DNA from: Martinezella dioscoreae
GTDB lineage: Bacteria > Pseudomonadota > Alphaproteobacteria > Rhizobiales > Rhizobiaceae
NCBI RefSeq assembly: GCF_009176305.1
Contig: NZ_BLAJ01000001.1
Coordinates: 1 to 64,000 of the forward strand
Length of the DNA: 64,000 bases
Reading direction: 5' to 3'
Shown one piece after another: positions 1-7,599 of the stretch; position 1 is the first letter of the stretch, and each line of letters starts with the position of its first letter. Both the position numbers and the translations under genes were made by a program. Under the pieces are notes generated by a model. That model did no database searches, was not told where the DNA came from, and was given only the letters and a program-made list of their open reading frames with translations.

Positions 1-5
1 TGACG

Positions 6-84
6 CAAGTCGGCTCCGCCGGCTTGCTACTCGCGACAAATCGCTCCGCGATTTGCGCAAGCGCGATAAGCCGCAACGCGGCTT
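6..84. repeat. three successive short hairpins upstream of tRNA-fMet
   Basis: Three hairpins of the same design follow one another: arms 6-14/18-26 (one mismatch), 37-44/48-55 (perfect) and 68-74/78-84 (perfect). Each has arms of 7-9 bases and a loop of 3 bases. They lie just before the tRNA. They look like a small repeated palindrome unit rather than a gene. Function unknown; the window edge hides what lies to the left. Confidence 0.5.
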
Positions 85-94
85 ACGCTGGTGA

Positions 95-171
<77 letters not shown>

Positions 172-220
172 AGCTCTCCAAAATACATTAGATAGCGCTC
201 GCGCGAAGACTGCTGCTCAG

Positions 221-1045
221 TCAACGGACTCGCTCGGCAGTGATGATCCATGCGCGGGAGTCGAAGAGCACGCCTTCGCAGGTCATGTGCGCTTCCAGCA
301 AATTACGCAGCCGCTGCAGTGGTTGGTCGGGTGCCTCGTTGGTGTGCATGAGTGCGTCCTTGACCCTATAGAGGCCGGCAAGGGCATCGAGGGCGGCCTC
401 GACATTTGCTCCATAAAACACTGGTTCCTTCACCTCGGTGAAGTCGATCGAGGTGAAGCCGGCAGCGCTTAGCAGCTCTTTGGCTATGGTGGGATTGCCA
501 AGCGAGAACGGCTTGCCGGCATTTTCTGGAATTGCGCTTCCCGGAGCCAGCGCATGCCTGATGGCGCCAGACCATTCGTTGCGCTCCTGGCTTTGCCATA
601 CCATCCAGGCGATGCGTCCACCCGGGCGGATTGCTTGGGCGATATTGGCGAATGCCACCGGCGGATCGGCAAAGAACATAACGCCGAACCGGCTGATGCA
701 TAGGTCGAAGCCGGCTGCTGGGAAGTTGTGGTTTTGTGCGTCACCCAGCTCGAAGCTGACGTTGCGCAATCCCGCTTCAGCGCTACGCTGGCGGGCAATC
801 TCTAGCATCTCGGCGGAAGTGTCCACGCCGACCGCGCTGCCTTGTGTTGCGGCAAGAGCTGCTTCGCGAGTGGTTTGTCCAGCGCCGCAGCCGATATCGA
901 GTATCCGGTCATGCGTCCGGACTGGGGCGGCGGCCCGCAAATGCAGGTTATGCCGTGATAGTTCAGCGTCGTAAAAATCAGCACATTGCAGCACTACAGG
1001 CCTCCCTTGTCTCGCCTCGATCTCCATCGGGCGCAGTTCTTGCAA
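221..1045 (-). CDS. class I SAM-dependent methyltransferase
   Basis: This is a Rossmann-fold methyltransferase that would transfer a methyl group from S-adenosylmethionine to an unknown small substrate. Motif I (ILDIGCGAGQTT, about residues 48-59) binds SAM. It is followed by an acidic residue at the end of strand 2 (VGVDTS), a GDAQ motif, and the later RPGGRIAWMVW segment typical of methyltransferase domains 11/25. The length of 274 residues suits a single-domain enzyme. The listed start is a TTG; an in-frame ATG at 1027 is equally possible, and neither has a good ribosome-binding site. It diverges from the hydrolase at 1221, and both may be controlled by the palindrome between them. The substrate cannot be inferred. 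Confidence 0.85.
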   Translation of the reverse strand: MQELRPMEIEARQGRPVVLQCADFYDAELSRHNLHLRAAAPVRTHDRILDIGCGAGQTTREAALAATQGSAVGVDTSAEMLEIARQRSAEAGLRNVSFELGDAQNHNFPAAGFDLCISRFGVMFFADPPVAFANIAQAIRPGGRIAWMVWQSQERNEWSGAIRHALAPGSAIPENAGKPFSLGNPTIAKELLSAAGFTSIDFTEVKEPVFYGANVEAALDALAGLYRVKDALMHTNEAPDQPLQRLRNLLEAHMTCEGVLFDSRAWIITAERVR

Positions 1046-1166
1046 GATCTTCCAACAGCTCCAACGGCATTATTCCCACGCAATTCCGAATGGAAAACTG
1101 CTGAGCGCTTTTCTGGAACTGCTCTGACGGACGTCGATGACCGTGTTGCAGCTTCCTCATAAACTG

Positions 1167-1193
1167 ATTGCATAATAAGATCAGTTATGCAAT
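1167..1193. promoter_or_regulatory. inverted repeat in the divergent promoter region
   Basis: Perfect 9-base arms ATTGCATAA (1167-1175) and TTATGCAAT (1185-1193) are separated by 9 bases, in the AT-rich region between the divergent methyltransferase and alpha/beta hydrolase genes. This is the usual geometry of a dimeric repressor site, such as TetR or MarR. No regulator gene is adjacent, so the protein that binds is unknown. Confidence 0.5.
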
Positions 1194-1220
1194 ATCAATC
1201 CAGTTGCGATTTGCAATCGG

Positions 1221-2096
1221 ATGGATTCTGTCATGGAAGAAACGAGATCATTCATCGCCACCGAGACGTCAATCGAGGTCAAGGGAGCGAAACTTCAGAC
1301 CCAGGCTTTCGGTGATCCCTCCAGCCCGCCCATCATATTGATCATGGGGATGATGGCTTCGATGCTGTGGTGGCCGGACAGGTTCTGCGAGGCGCTTGCC
1401 GCCCGCCAGCGCTATGTGATCCGATATGACCAGCGTGACACGGGCCTTTCGACACATTATCCACAAGGCGAGCCGCGTTATTCGTTCAACGATCTTGCCG
1501 ACGATGTCATCGCCATTCTCGACGGCTATGGGTTGGAAACGGCACATGTGGTGGGCATGTCGATGGGTGGCGTCGTTGCGCAAGAAGTCTCGTTGCGCCA
1601 TCCTCGGCGTGTTCGGACGCTCACGCTGATCAGCACATCACCGCTCGGCGTCGAGGGCTTGCCTTCCTCGACAAAGGCCTATCAAGAGCATTCCAGGTCT
1701 GCCGAAGCAATCGACTGGTCGAACCTCAAGGCCATTGCCGATTTTTTGCGTCGCGATACGGCCATGCTTGCCGGCACCCGGCACCCGCATGATCATGACG
1801 CTGCAAATGCCCTGATCGCCCGTGACATGGCCCGGGCACCGTCATTTGCGAGTGCTACGAACCATTTCACGCTCGTGAGCGAGGAAAGGCCCGAAAGACT
1901 TCAAGCTTCCGATATCAAGCTGCCGGTGCTTGCGATCCATGGCACGGCCGATCCGCTGTTTCCTGTAGGACACGGCGAGGCCTTCACCAAGGTCGTGCGA
2001 GATGCCCGGCTGCACCGGGTCGAGGGTGGAGGGCACGAAATCCACGAGCGCGATATTGACGAGATTGCGCAGGCCATCATCGATCACACGACCTGA
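1221..2096 (+). CDS. alpha/beta fold hydrolase
   Basis: This is a cytoplasmic hydrolase of the alpha/beta fold superfamily. The nucleophile elbow is GMSMGG (about residues 113-118, serine nucleophile). The late catalytic histidine lies in EGGGHEIHERD near the C terminus, and the acid is probably in HGTADPLFP. An N-terminal IMGMMASMLWW segment occupies the oxyanion-hole position. The 291 residues match single-domain esterases and peroxidase-like hydrolases. The start at 1221 has a weak ribosome-binding site; ATG 1233 is an alternative. It faces the dehydrogenase at 2162 with a hairpin between them. Substrate unknown. Confidence 0.85.
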   Translation: MDSVMEETRSFIATETSIEVKGAKLQTQAFGDPSSPPIILIMGMMASMLWWPDRFCEALAARQRYVIRYDQRDTGLSTHYPQGEPRYSFNDLADDVIAILDGYGLETAHVVGMSMGGVVAQEVSLRHPRRVRTLTLISTSPLGVEGLPSSTKAYQEHSRSAEAIDWSNLKAIADFLRRDTAMLAGTRHPHDHDAANALIARDMARAPSFASATNHFTLVSEERPERLQASDIKLPVLAIHGTADPLFPVGHGEAFTKVVRDARLHRVEGGGHEIHERDIDEIAQAIIDHTT

Positions 2097-2117
2097 CAGG
2101 CGTCCGGCCCGACAGAC

Positions 2118-2152
2118 GACCGGAAAGCAAGGCATGACCTCGCTTTCCGGTC
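2118..2152. terminator. hairpin between convergent genes
   Basis: Arms of 11 bases, GACCGGAAAGC (2118-2128) and GCTTTCCGGTC (2142-2152), have a 13-base loop. The hairpin sits between the convergent hydrolase and dehydrogenase stops. There is no strong T-run on either side, so intrinsic termination is plausible but not certain. Confidence 0.5.
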
Positions 2153-2161
2153 TGTTGGAGA

Positions 2162-4723
2162 TCAGCTTCTCGGCTTCAGGTTCTCTGCGTCGTAGAGCGG
2201 TTTGTAGCCGACGCCGGCGACTTCGACCGGGTAGGTCTCGCCGAAATATTCGACCTTCAGCTTGCGGCCTTCCTGGGCATAGGACCAGGGGAGATAGGCG
2301 AGCGCAATGTTCTTGCCGATGGTCGGGCCGTAGGCGATCGAGGTGGTGAAGGAGCGGCGGCCGAGCTCGTCGACCAGGGTTTCGCCGGTTTCGGGATCCA
2401 TGACTGGCAGGATGCCGACGGGGTAGCGGGCCACGCCGTTGGAGTCGATATTGTCGGTCATCACAAGCGTGCAGAGCATGGCCGGCTGATGCTCGCGGGC
2501 GCGGTATTCGAGGTGCTTCGCCTTGCCGCGGAAATCGGCCTCCTTGACCTTCGGGCGGGCGAGATCGGCTTCGAGAAGATTATATTCCGTCAGCAGGTCG
2601 GCATTCTGCAGGCGCAGGCTCTTTTCCATGCGGCGGCTGTTGGCATAGGTCTCGACGCCGACGGCAATGGCGCCGGTCGAACGCAGCGCATCCCAGACCG
2701 CCAGCGCATCACCATAGGCCATGTGCAGTTCCCAGCCCTGTTCGCCGACATAGGAGATGCGGAATGCGGTGACGTTCTTGCCGGCAATGCGGATCTGCCT
2801 GATCGCGGCGAAGGGGAAGTTTTCGTGCGAGAGGCTTTCCGGGCTTTCGACGACCTTCTGCAGGTTGGTGCGGGCATTCGGTCCCCAGATACCGATCGTG
2901 ACATAGCGTTCGGTGACGTCGGTGATGGTGACGTCAAAGCCCTTGTCCTCGGCAACGCGGCGCATGTAGTGGAAATCGCGCGGGCCGGCATCGGCGCCGT
3001 CGATCAGGCGGCAACGGTCGGCCATGCGGATGACGGTAAAATCGGCCCGCACCATGCCCTCGTCGTCGAGGAAGTGGGTGTAGATGCCCTTGCCGATATT
3101 GGCATCGCCACCGATCTTGGCCGCACAGAGCCATTCCAGCAGCTCGACATGATCGGGGCCCTCGATGTCGTACATGGCGAAATGCGAGAGGTTGATGATG
3201 CCGCAATCTTCGCTGAGCGCCAGATGCTCGGCATTGGAGACGCGCCAGAAATGGCGGTTATCCCATTCGTTTTCGCGCACGGGGATGCGATCGCCATATT
3301 TTTCCAGCAGGTGCTCGTTGGCGGCATAGCCATGCGCACGCTCCCAGCCGCCAAGCTCCATGAAGTAGCCGCCGAGCTCCTTTTCGCGCTCATAGAAGGG
3401 CGAGCGGCGGATGTTGCGGCCGGTCGCGTAGGGCTCGCGCGGATGGACAGCGGGATTGTAGATCTTCTGCGCGGCCTCGGTGCAGCGGCCTTCGATGAAT
3501 TTCTCTTCCAGCATATGCGGGTAGAAGCGGGAATAATCGATCCTGTTGTGATCGATCGGCGTGCGGCCGTCGGTCATCCAGTCGGCGACCAGTTTGCCGA
3601 AGCCCGGGCCGTCCTTCACCCAGATGGCGACGCAATACCAGAGCCCGCGGACCTTCTGGCTTTCGCCGACGGATGGGCCGCCATCGGTCGTGACCTGCAG
3701 AAGGCCGTTGAAGGAATGGCCTTCATTATAGCCGAGTTCGCCAAGGATCGGCGTCAGTTCCATGGCGCGCTCGAGCGGCTCGATGATCTGCTCCATTTCG
3801 AGATCGCGCTGCGAGGGCGAGAGGCGGGCCTCGTGCTTTTCAAGGAGATCGCGGGGATGGCAGAGGCGCGGGTTCTTCTCTTCGTAATAACCCCATTCGA
3901 TCTGGCCACCCTCGGCGGTCTTCGGATCGCCGGTGTCGCGCATATAGGCTGAATTGCCTTGGTCGCGCATCAGCGGGAAGCCGATTTCCTTGCCGGTATT
4001 GGCGAATTCATTGTAGGGGCCGAAGAAGGTCAGCGGGTGGTCGACCGGCATGACCGGAAGATCTTCGCCGACCATTTCGGCGATCAGGCGGCCCCAGAGG
4101 CCGGCACAGACAATCACATATTCGGCTTCGATGGTGCCGCGATGGGTGACGACGCCGGAGATGCGACCGTCCTTGACGATCAGCGACTGGGCCGGCGTAT
4201 TGGCGAAGGATTGCAGCTTGCCGCTCTTCTCGCCTTGATCGATCAGCTTGCCGGCAACAGTCTGCGAACGGGGAATGACGAGGCCGGCATCCGGGTCCCA
4301 CATGCCGCCCTGCACCATGCTTTCCTCGATCAGAGGGAATTTCTCCTTGATCTCGGCGGGTTCGATCAGGCGGGCGCGCGTGCCGAAAGCCTTGCCCGAG
4401 GTCACTTTGCGCTTGATTTCCGCCATGCGGTCGTCATCGCCGACACGGGCGACTTCCAGTCCGCCGACGCGGGCATAGTGGCCGAGCTTATCGTAGAAAT
4501 CGATCGAGTAGAGGGTCGTCCAGCAGGAGAGGAAATCGTGGCTGGTCGTGTAGCAGAAGTCGGAGGCATGGGCCGTCGAGCCGATATCCGTCGGGATGCC
4601 TGATTTGTCGATGCCGACAATATCGTCCCAGCCGCGCTCGATCAGATGGTGGGCGATCGATGCGCCGACGATACCGCCGAGACCGATGATGACGACCTTC
4701 GCCTTTTGAGGAAATACTGCCAT
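2162..4723 (-). CDS. dimethylglycine/sarcosine dehydrogenase-like FAD protein with GcvT domain
   Basis: This is a two-part enzyme of one-carbon/methylamine catabolism. The N-terminal half is a DAO-type flavoprotein: dinucleotide-binding motif VIIGLGGIVGAS at about residues 11-22, and GSTAH with His52 at the position used for covalent FAD attachment in dimethylglycine dehydrogenase. The middle is FAO_M-like. The C-terminal half (about 440-850) is an aminomethyltransferase (GcvT) domain with its C-terminal barrel, which in this family passes the released one-carbon unit to tetrahydrofolate. The 853 residues match dimethylglycine and sarcosine dehydrogenases. The exact N-methyl substrate (dimethylglycine, sarcosine or another) cannot be read from sequence. 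The only upstream neighbour on this strand is an orphan binding protein. Confidence 0.87.
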   Translation of the reverse strand: MAVFPQKAKVVIIGLGGIVGASIAHHLIERGWDDIVGIDKSGIPTDIGSTAHASDFCYTTSHDFLSCWTTLYSIDFYDKLGHYARVGGLEVARVGDDDRMAEIKRKVTSGKAFGTRARLIEPAEIKEKFPLIEESMVQGGMWDPDAGLVIPRSQTVAGKLIDQGEKSGKLQSFANTPAQSLIVKDGRISGVVTHRGTIEAEYVIVCAGLWGRLIAEMVGEDLPVMPVDHPLTFFGPYNEFANTGKEIGFPLMRDQGNSAYMRDTGDPKTAEGGQIEWGYYEEKNPRLCHPRDLLEKHEARLSPSQRDLEMEQIIEPLERAMELTPILGELGYNEGHSFNGLLQVTTDGGPSVGESQKVRGLWYCVAIWVKDGPGFGKLVADWMTDGRTPIDHNRIDYSRFYPHMLEEKFIEGRCTEAAQKIYNPAVHPREPYATGRNIRRSPFYEREKELGGYFMELGGWERAHGYAANEHLLEKYGDRIPVRENEWDNRHFWRVSNAEHLALSEDCGIINLSHFAMYDIEGPDHVELLEWLCAAKIGGDANIGKGIYTHFLDDEGMVRADFTVIRMADRCRLIDGADAGPRDFHYMRRVAEDKGFDVTITDVTERYVTIGIWGPNARTNLQKVVESPESLSHENFPFAAIRQIRIAGKNVTAFRISYVGEQGWELHMAYGDALAVWDALRSTGAIAVGVETYANSRRMEKSLRLQNADLLTEYNLLEADLARPKVKEADFRGKAKHLEYRAREHQPAMLCTLVMTDNIDSNGVARYPVGILPVMDPETGETLVDELGRRSFTTSIAYGPTIGKNIALAYLPWSYAQEGRKLKVEYFGETYPVEVAGVGYKPLYDAENLKPRS

Positions 4724-4880
4724 TGCGTGCGACCCTGATTGATATTGAAGACGGATTTTATGACGTGTGCGACGCCGACCAGAGCCTGTCTACGACATAT
4801 TGAAGATGCTTGCACGACGACTGTCACGCTGTCCCGTCAGGAAGTGGCTGGGTTTGTCGGCGACATATGATCAGGAGAAC

Positions 4881-4904
4881 TGTCGCAAAGGCGACTTTGT
4901 GACA
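4881..4904. promoter_or_regulatory. inverted repeat between binding protein and dehydrogenase
   Basis: Arms TGTCGCAAAG (4881-4890) and CTTTGTGACA (4895-4904) match at 9 of 10 positions around a 4-base spacer. The site is about 20 bases past the end of the binding-protein gene and about 160 bases before the dehydrogenase start. It could be an operator of the dehydrogenase or the terminator of the binding-protein gene; there is no T-run after it, which slightly favours an operator. Confidence 0.4.
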
Positions 4905-4924
4905 ACCGGAAAGTTGCTGCCGCA

Positions 4925-5815
4925 TTATTGCGGGATAGATTGCATCATGATCTCGCGGCGCAGGATCGGGCCTTCCTCGCCGAAATAGGTGGTCAGCAGC
5001 TTGGCGAAATCATCCGACTGGTAGATCTCGGTCAGCGTTTGATCAACGAGCAGGCGGAAGGCGGAGTCATCCTGCCGGAGGGCGATGCCATAGGGCTCAT
5101 GTGTGAAGAGGCGGTTGCCGATGGCGAGTGTGAACGGATTGCGGGCATGAGAAGCGAGATCGAAGAGCAGGGCGCGATCGGCAAAATAGGCATCGATCTT
5201 GTGGTTTTCGAGCGCGACTAGGCCCTCCTGATGCGTAGCGAAATCGGCGATCCGTGTCTTCGGCACGTCGGAGCCTAGCGCCTCGCGCAGGGTCGCACCC
5301 GTCGTCGTGTCGGCGCGAACGCCGATCGTGCTCGTTGCGGGGGCGGGCTTGGCGGAGACTTGCGCCAGCCGCTTGTCGAGGAACAAAGCCATCAGATAAT
5401 CGGGCGAATCCTTGCGCAGCAGGGCGCTTGCGCCGGTGATGAAGATCGGCTGCGAGAAATCGACGCTTTGGCGTCGCCCGAGATTGATGGTGATGGCGCC
5501 GCAGAGAAGGTCGACCTGGCCGCTTTTGACTGCATCGAAGCCATCGGCAAGCGTGGTTTCGACATAGTCCCGCTTCAGATTGGCGACCTTGGTACCGACA
5601 GCATCGGCAATCTTGCCGCAGAGGTCGATGGCATATCCCGTTGGGTTGCCATCCTTCTTCTTAAAGGAGAAGGGTTCTTCGTCGCTGATATAGCCGATGC
5701 GGATCGTGCCCTTTTGCGCGATAGTGTCGAGTGTCTGTGCGGCCACCGCCGTATAGGCAGACATGCCTAGGAGAATGCCTGCCAGAACCAGTCGTCTCAT
5801 GCAGTTTGCCGGCAT
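4925..5815 (-). CDS. amino-acid-type ABC transporter substrate-binding protein (orphan)
   Basis: This is a periplasmic binding protein of the SBP_bac_3 family, which captures polar amino acids or similar solutes. The start at 5815 is chosen because GGAG lies about 9 bases upstream and it opens a standard signal peptide: MRRL, then a hydrophobic stretch, then an AVAA/QT cleavage site. The mature part begins with the typical LDTIAQKGTIRIGY and includes the family motif region around DGFDAVKSGQVDLLCGA. The 296-residue length is normal. No permease or ATPase gene is next to it, so it must share a transporter encoded elsewhere or have another role. It lies upstream of the dehydrogenase on the same strand, with a gap of about 200 bases. 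Confidence 0.85.
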   Translation of the reverse strand: MPANCMRRLVLAGILLGMSAYTAVAAQTLDTIAQKGTIRIGYISDEEPFSFKKKDGNPTGYAIDLCGKIADAVGTKVANLKRDYVETTLADGFDAVKSGQVDLLCGAITINLGRRQSVDFSQPIFITGASALLRKDSPDYLMALFLDKRLAQVSAKPAPATSTIGVRADTTTGATLREALGSDVPKTRIADFATHQEGLVALENHKIDAYFADRALLFDLASHARNPFTLAIGNRLFTHEPYGIALRQDDSAFRLLVDQTLTEIYQSDDFAKLLTTYFGEEGPILRREIMMQSIPQ

Positions 5816-5959
5816 GATCCCGATCTCCAAAAGAAAAATGGGCAATCGCAAGGGCTTAGGCGCAGATTATGGGCTGGCAGGTTTTTGTCAACGATGGATT
5901 GTTCCCGGTGGTTAGTGATCGAGCACGAGTGGCGCAAGGCTCCTGTTCGATTACGAGGC

Positions 5960-6823
5960 CTATCTGGAGAAGGCGTGACGATCCGCCCAGTCGGAAATCG
6001 CTGACGCGATGGCCTCCGGCTGATCTTCCGGCGCATTGTGCCTGGCCGGCCCGCAATTCCTGATCTCGAGGTCGGCTATATTCTCCCGGCACCAGGCGGT
6101 CATCACCTCGCTGATTAGCAATGTCTCTGCCGGTCCTTCGAAGGTCAGCAGTAGCTTCGGGACATCAGCGCTTTGTGCCAGCCAGGCGTCATAAGCTTCG
6201 ATGCGCTTGATCACGTCGGCCGGTTCTCCTTCGATTGGCATCGAGCGGGGCCAGGCGAGCAGCGGTCGTCGGCTGTCGCGCGTCGGATAGGGTGCCGCGT
6301 AGACGGCATGATCCTCTTCGCTGAGGCCGTTGAGAACGGTAACCTTCAATGCCTGCTCGATGAAGAAATTCTCGTCCAGCACTTTGGTCTCACCGATACC
6401 AGGCGACCGGAGCGCTTCAAAACGAGGACGCGCGCCCGGAAAATCGTCCCAGGTCATCGGCCGGACGATCGTTTCCATGAAGGCGATGCCGCGCACGCGC
6501 TCTGGGTGGCGAGCTGCCCAATCGAATCCGAGCGCACCGCCCCAATCGTGGCCGACGAGCACGACATCGTCGAGCGCCAGGGCGTCGAACCAGGCGTCGA
6601 GATAGCGGGCGTGATCGTGGAAGCTGTAGGCAATATCCGGTTTGCCGGAGCGGCCCATGCCGATGAGGTCAGGCGCCAGACGACGGCCCGGCGTGGTGAC
6701 GCCAGGCGACACATTTCGCCAGAGGTAAGATGAGGTGGGATTGCCATGCAGGAACACGAAAGGCGTTCCCGTTCCCGTGTCCTGATAGAAAATGGTTGAA
6801 TCCAGCACGTTAAGCGAGGGCAT
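5960..6823 (-). CDS. haloalkane dehalogenase (HLD-II type)
   Basis: This enzyme hydrolyses carbon-halogen bonds of haloalkanes to alcohol plus halide. The whole catalytic pentad of the HLD-II subfamily is visible: Asn28 (HGNPTSSYLWR) and Trp94 for halide binding, nucleophile Asp93 (VGHDWGG), Glu117 as catalytic acid (AFMETIVRP), and His262 (GPARHNAPED). Asp rather than Ser at the elbow separates it from esterases, and Asn after the first glycine separates it from most epoxide hydrolases. The start at 6823 (287 residues) fits the family length; the reading frame runs on to 6901 but through the operator. GGAAAGG lies upstream of this start. It diverges from a MarR regulator, so it is probably repressed until a substrate or related signal appears. 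The natural substrate is unknown. Confidence 0.9.
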   Translation of the reverse strand: MPSLNVLDSTIFYQDTGTGTPFVFLHGNPTSSYLWRNVSPGVTTPGRRLAPDLIGMGRSGKPDIAYSFHDHARYLDAWFDALALDDVVLVGHDWGGALGFDWAARHPERVRGIAFMETIVRPMTWDDFPGARPRFEALRSPGIGETKVLDENFFIEQALKVTVLNGLSEEDHAVYAAPYPTRDSRRPLLAWPRSMPIEGEPADVIKRIEAYDAWLAQSADVPKLLLTFEGPAETLLISEVMTAWCRENIADLEIRNCGPARHNAPEDQPEAIASAISDWADRHAFSR

Positions 6824-6847
6824 GTGGATATCCTTTCCTTGGTAAGA

Positions 6848-6895
6848 ATGGTAAGGTACCTGTCTATCTACCATAATAGTCAGGCGCCTGTCTAT
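6848..6895. promoter_or_regulatory. twin MarR operator between dehalogenase and MarR genes
   Basis: Two related sites lie 28 bases apart: AGGTACCTGTCTAT (6854-6867) and AGGCGCCTGTCTAT (6882-6895). The second is the right part of a near-perfect 20-base palindrome (6876-6895, arms ATAGTCAGGC/GCCTGTCTAT, one mismatched pair). The first has the same right half and a degenerate left half (6848-6867). MarR dimers bind palindromes of this size. The second site ends 4 bases before the marR ATG, and the first lies about 25 bases before the dehalogenase ATG, so one regulator could control both directions. Confidence 0.7.
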
Positions 6896-6899
6896 ATTC

Positions 6900-7382
6900 A
6901 TGAAAGAACCTATTTCCCCCCATCTGTCGCTGGGCCTGCTTTTGCGGCTCGTTCATCAGCATTATGCGCAGGCTGTCGATGCCGCGCTGGAGGAGGCCGG
7001 CTTCCGTGACATCCGCCCGCCGCATTCCAACGTCTTCACCTTCGCGCGTCCGGAAGGCATCCAGGTGAGCGAACTCACCCGGCTTGCTCATGTGCGCAAG
7101 CAGACGATGACGCAGGCGGTGGAGGAACTGGAGCGCCTGGGTTATGTTGAACGGCGACCGGATCCGAACGACCGGCGCGCGCGGCTGGTGTTTCTGACCG
7201 AGCGCGGCAAGGGTGTGCGGCCGGTCGCCATGGCCGCGGGCAAGATGGTGGAGCAGCGTTGGTCCGACATGGCCGGTTCGGGCGAAATCGAAGTGATCAG
7301 GCAGGGATTGCAAAATCTGCTGGAGACGCTGCGTGGTGGCGAAAAAGGTAGCGAACAGCCGTCCGACGATGCCGGCGCCTAA
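6900..7382 (+). CDS. MarR family transcriptional regulator
   Basis: This is a winged-helix repressor. The recognition region (about residues 50-100) reads EGIQVSELTRLAHVRKQTMTQ, followed by the wing VERRPDPNDRRARLVFLTERG, which contains the DxRxR signature of MarR proteins. The 160 residues are normal. The ATG at 6900 has no ribosome-binding site and is only 4 bases past a palindromic operator, so the message may be leaderless or have a very short leader and be shut off by its own product. It diverges from the haloalkane dehalogenase, which is the likely target. The ligand is unknown. Confidence 0.9.
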   Translation: MKEPISPHLSLGLLLRLVHQHYAQAVDAALEEAGFRDIRPPHSNVFTFARPEGIQVSELTRLAHVRKQTMTQAVEELERLGYVERRPDPNDRRARLVFLTERGKGVRPVAMAAGKMVEQRWSDMAGSGEIEVIRQGLQNLLETLRGGEKGSEQPSDDAGA

Positions 7383-7483
7383 AGCAATTGCGTGAAAAAT
7401 GCGCAGCGGTTTTCCGTCTGGGATTGCGTGAAAACAAAGGGATAGAGCGGCTCAGAGATTCCGTGAAAAACTGAACCGCTCTA
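7383..7483. repeat. rhizobial intergenic palindromic element
   Basis: The stretch after the marR stop has a phrase of the type TTGCGTGAAAA twice, then a hairpin with arms AGAGCGGCTCAG (7444-7455) and CTGAACCGCTCT (7471-7482). From memory this resembles a short element scattered widely between genes in Rhizobium genomes. The hairpin may also end marR transcription. It does not code for protein. The rest of the gap to 7599 shows nothing further. Confidence 0.6.
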
Positions 7484-7599
7484 GCGGCTCCTGTTGCTCG
7501 CCGTGATCTGGGCGGGCGGCGCATCACGAAGAGTTTCGGTGCCCTGTCGGAATTTATGGCCTATCTCTCTTCCACCACCGTCAATCCAAGAGGACGTCG

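Noticed and set aside
2489..3952. Open frame (487 codons) opposite the dimethylglycine dehydrogenase-like gene
   Set aside because: Shadow frame without domains or start signals.
6824..6901. Upstream extension of the haloalkane dehalogenase to an ATG at 6901
   Set aside because: The added 26 codons run through both operator sites and have no family similarity; ATG 6823 has a ribosome-binding site.
7383..7599. Possible small RNA gene after marR
   Set aside because: The stretch matches a dispersed palindromic element, and no promoter was seen.
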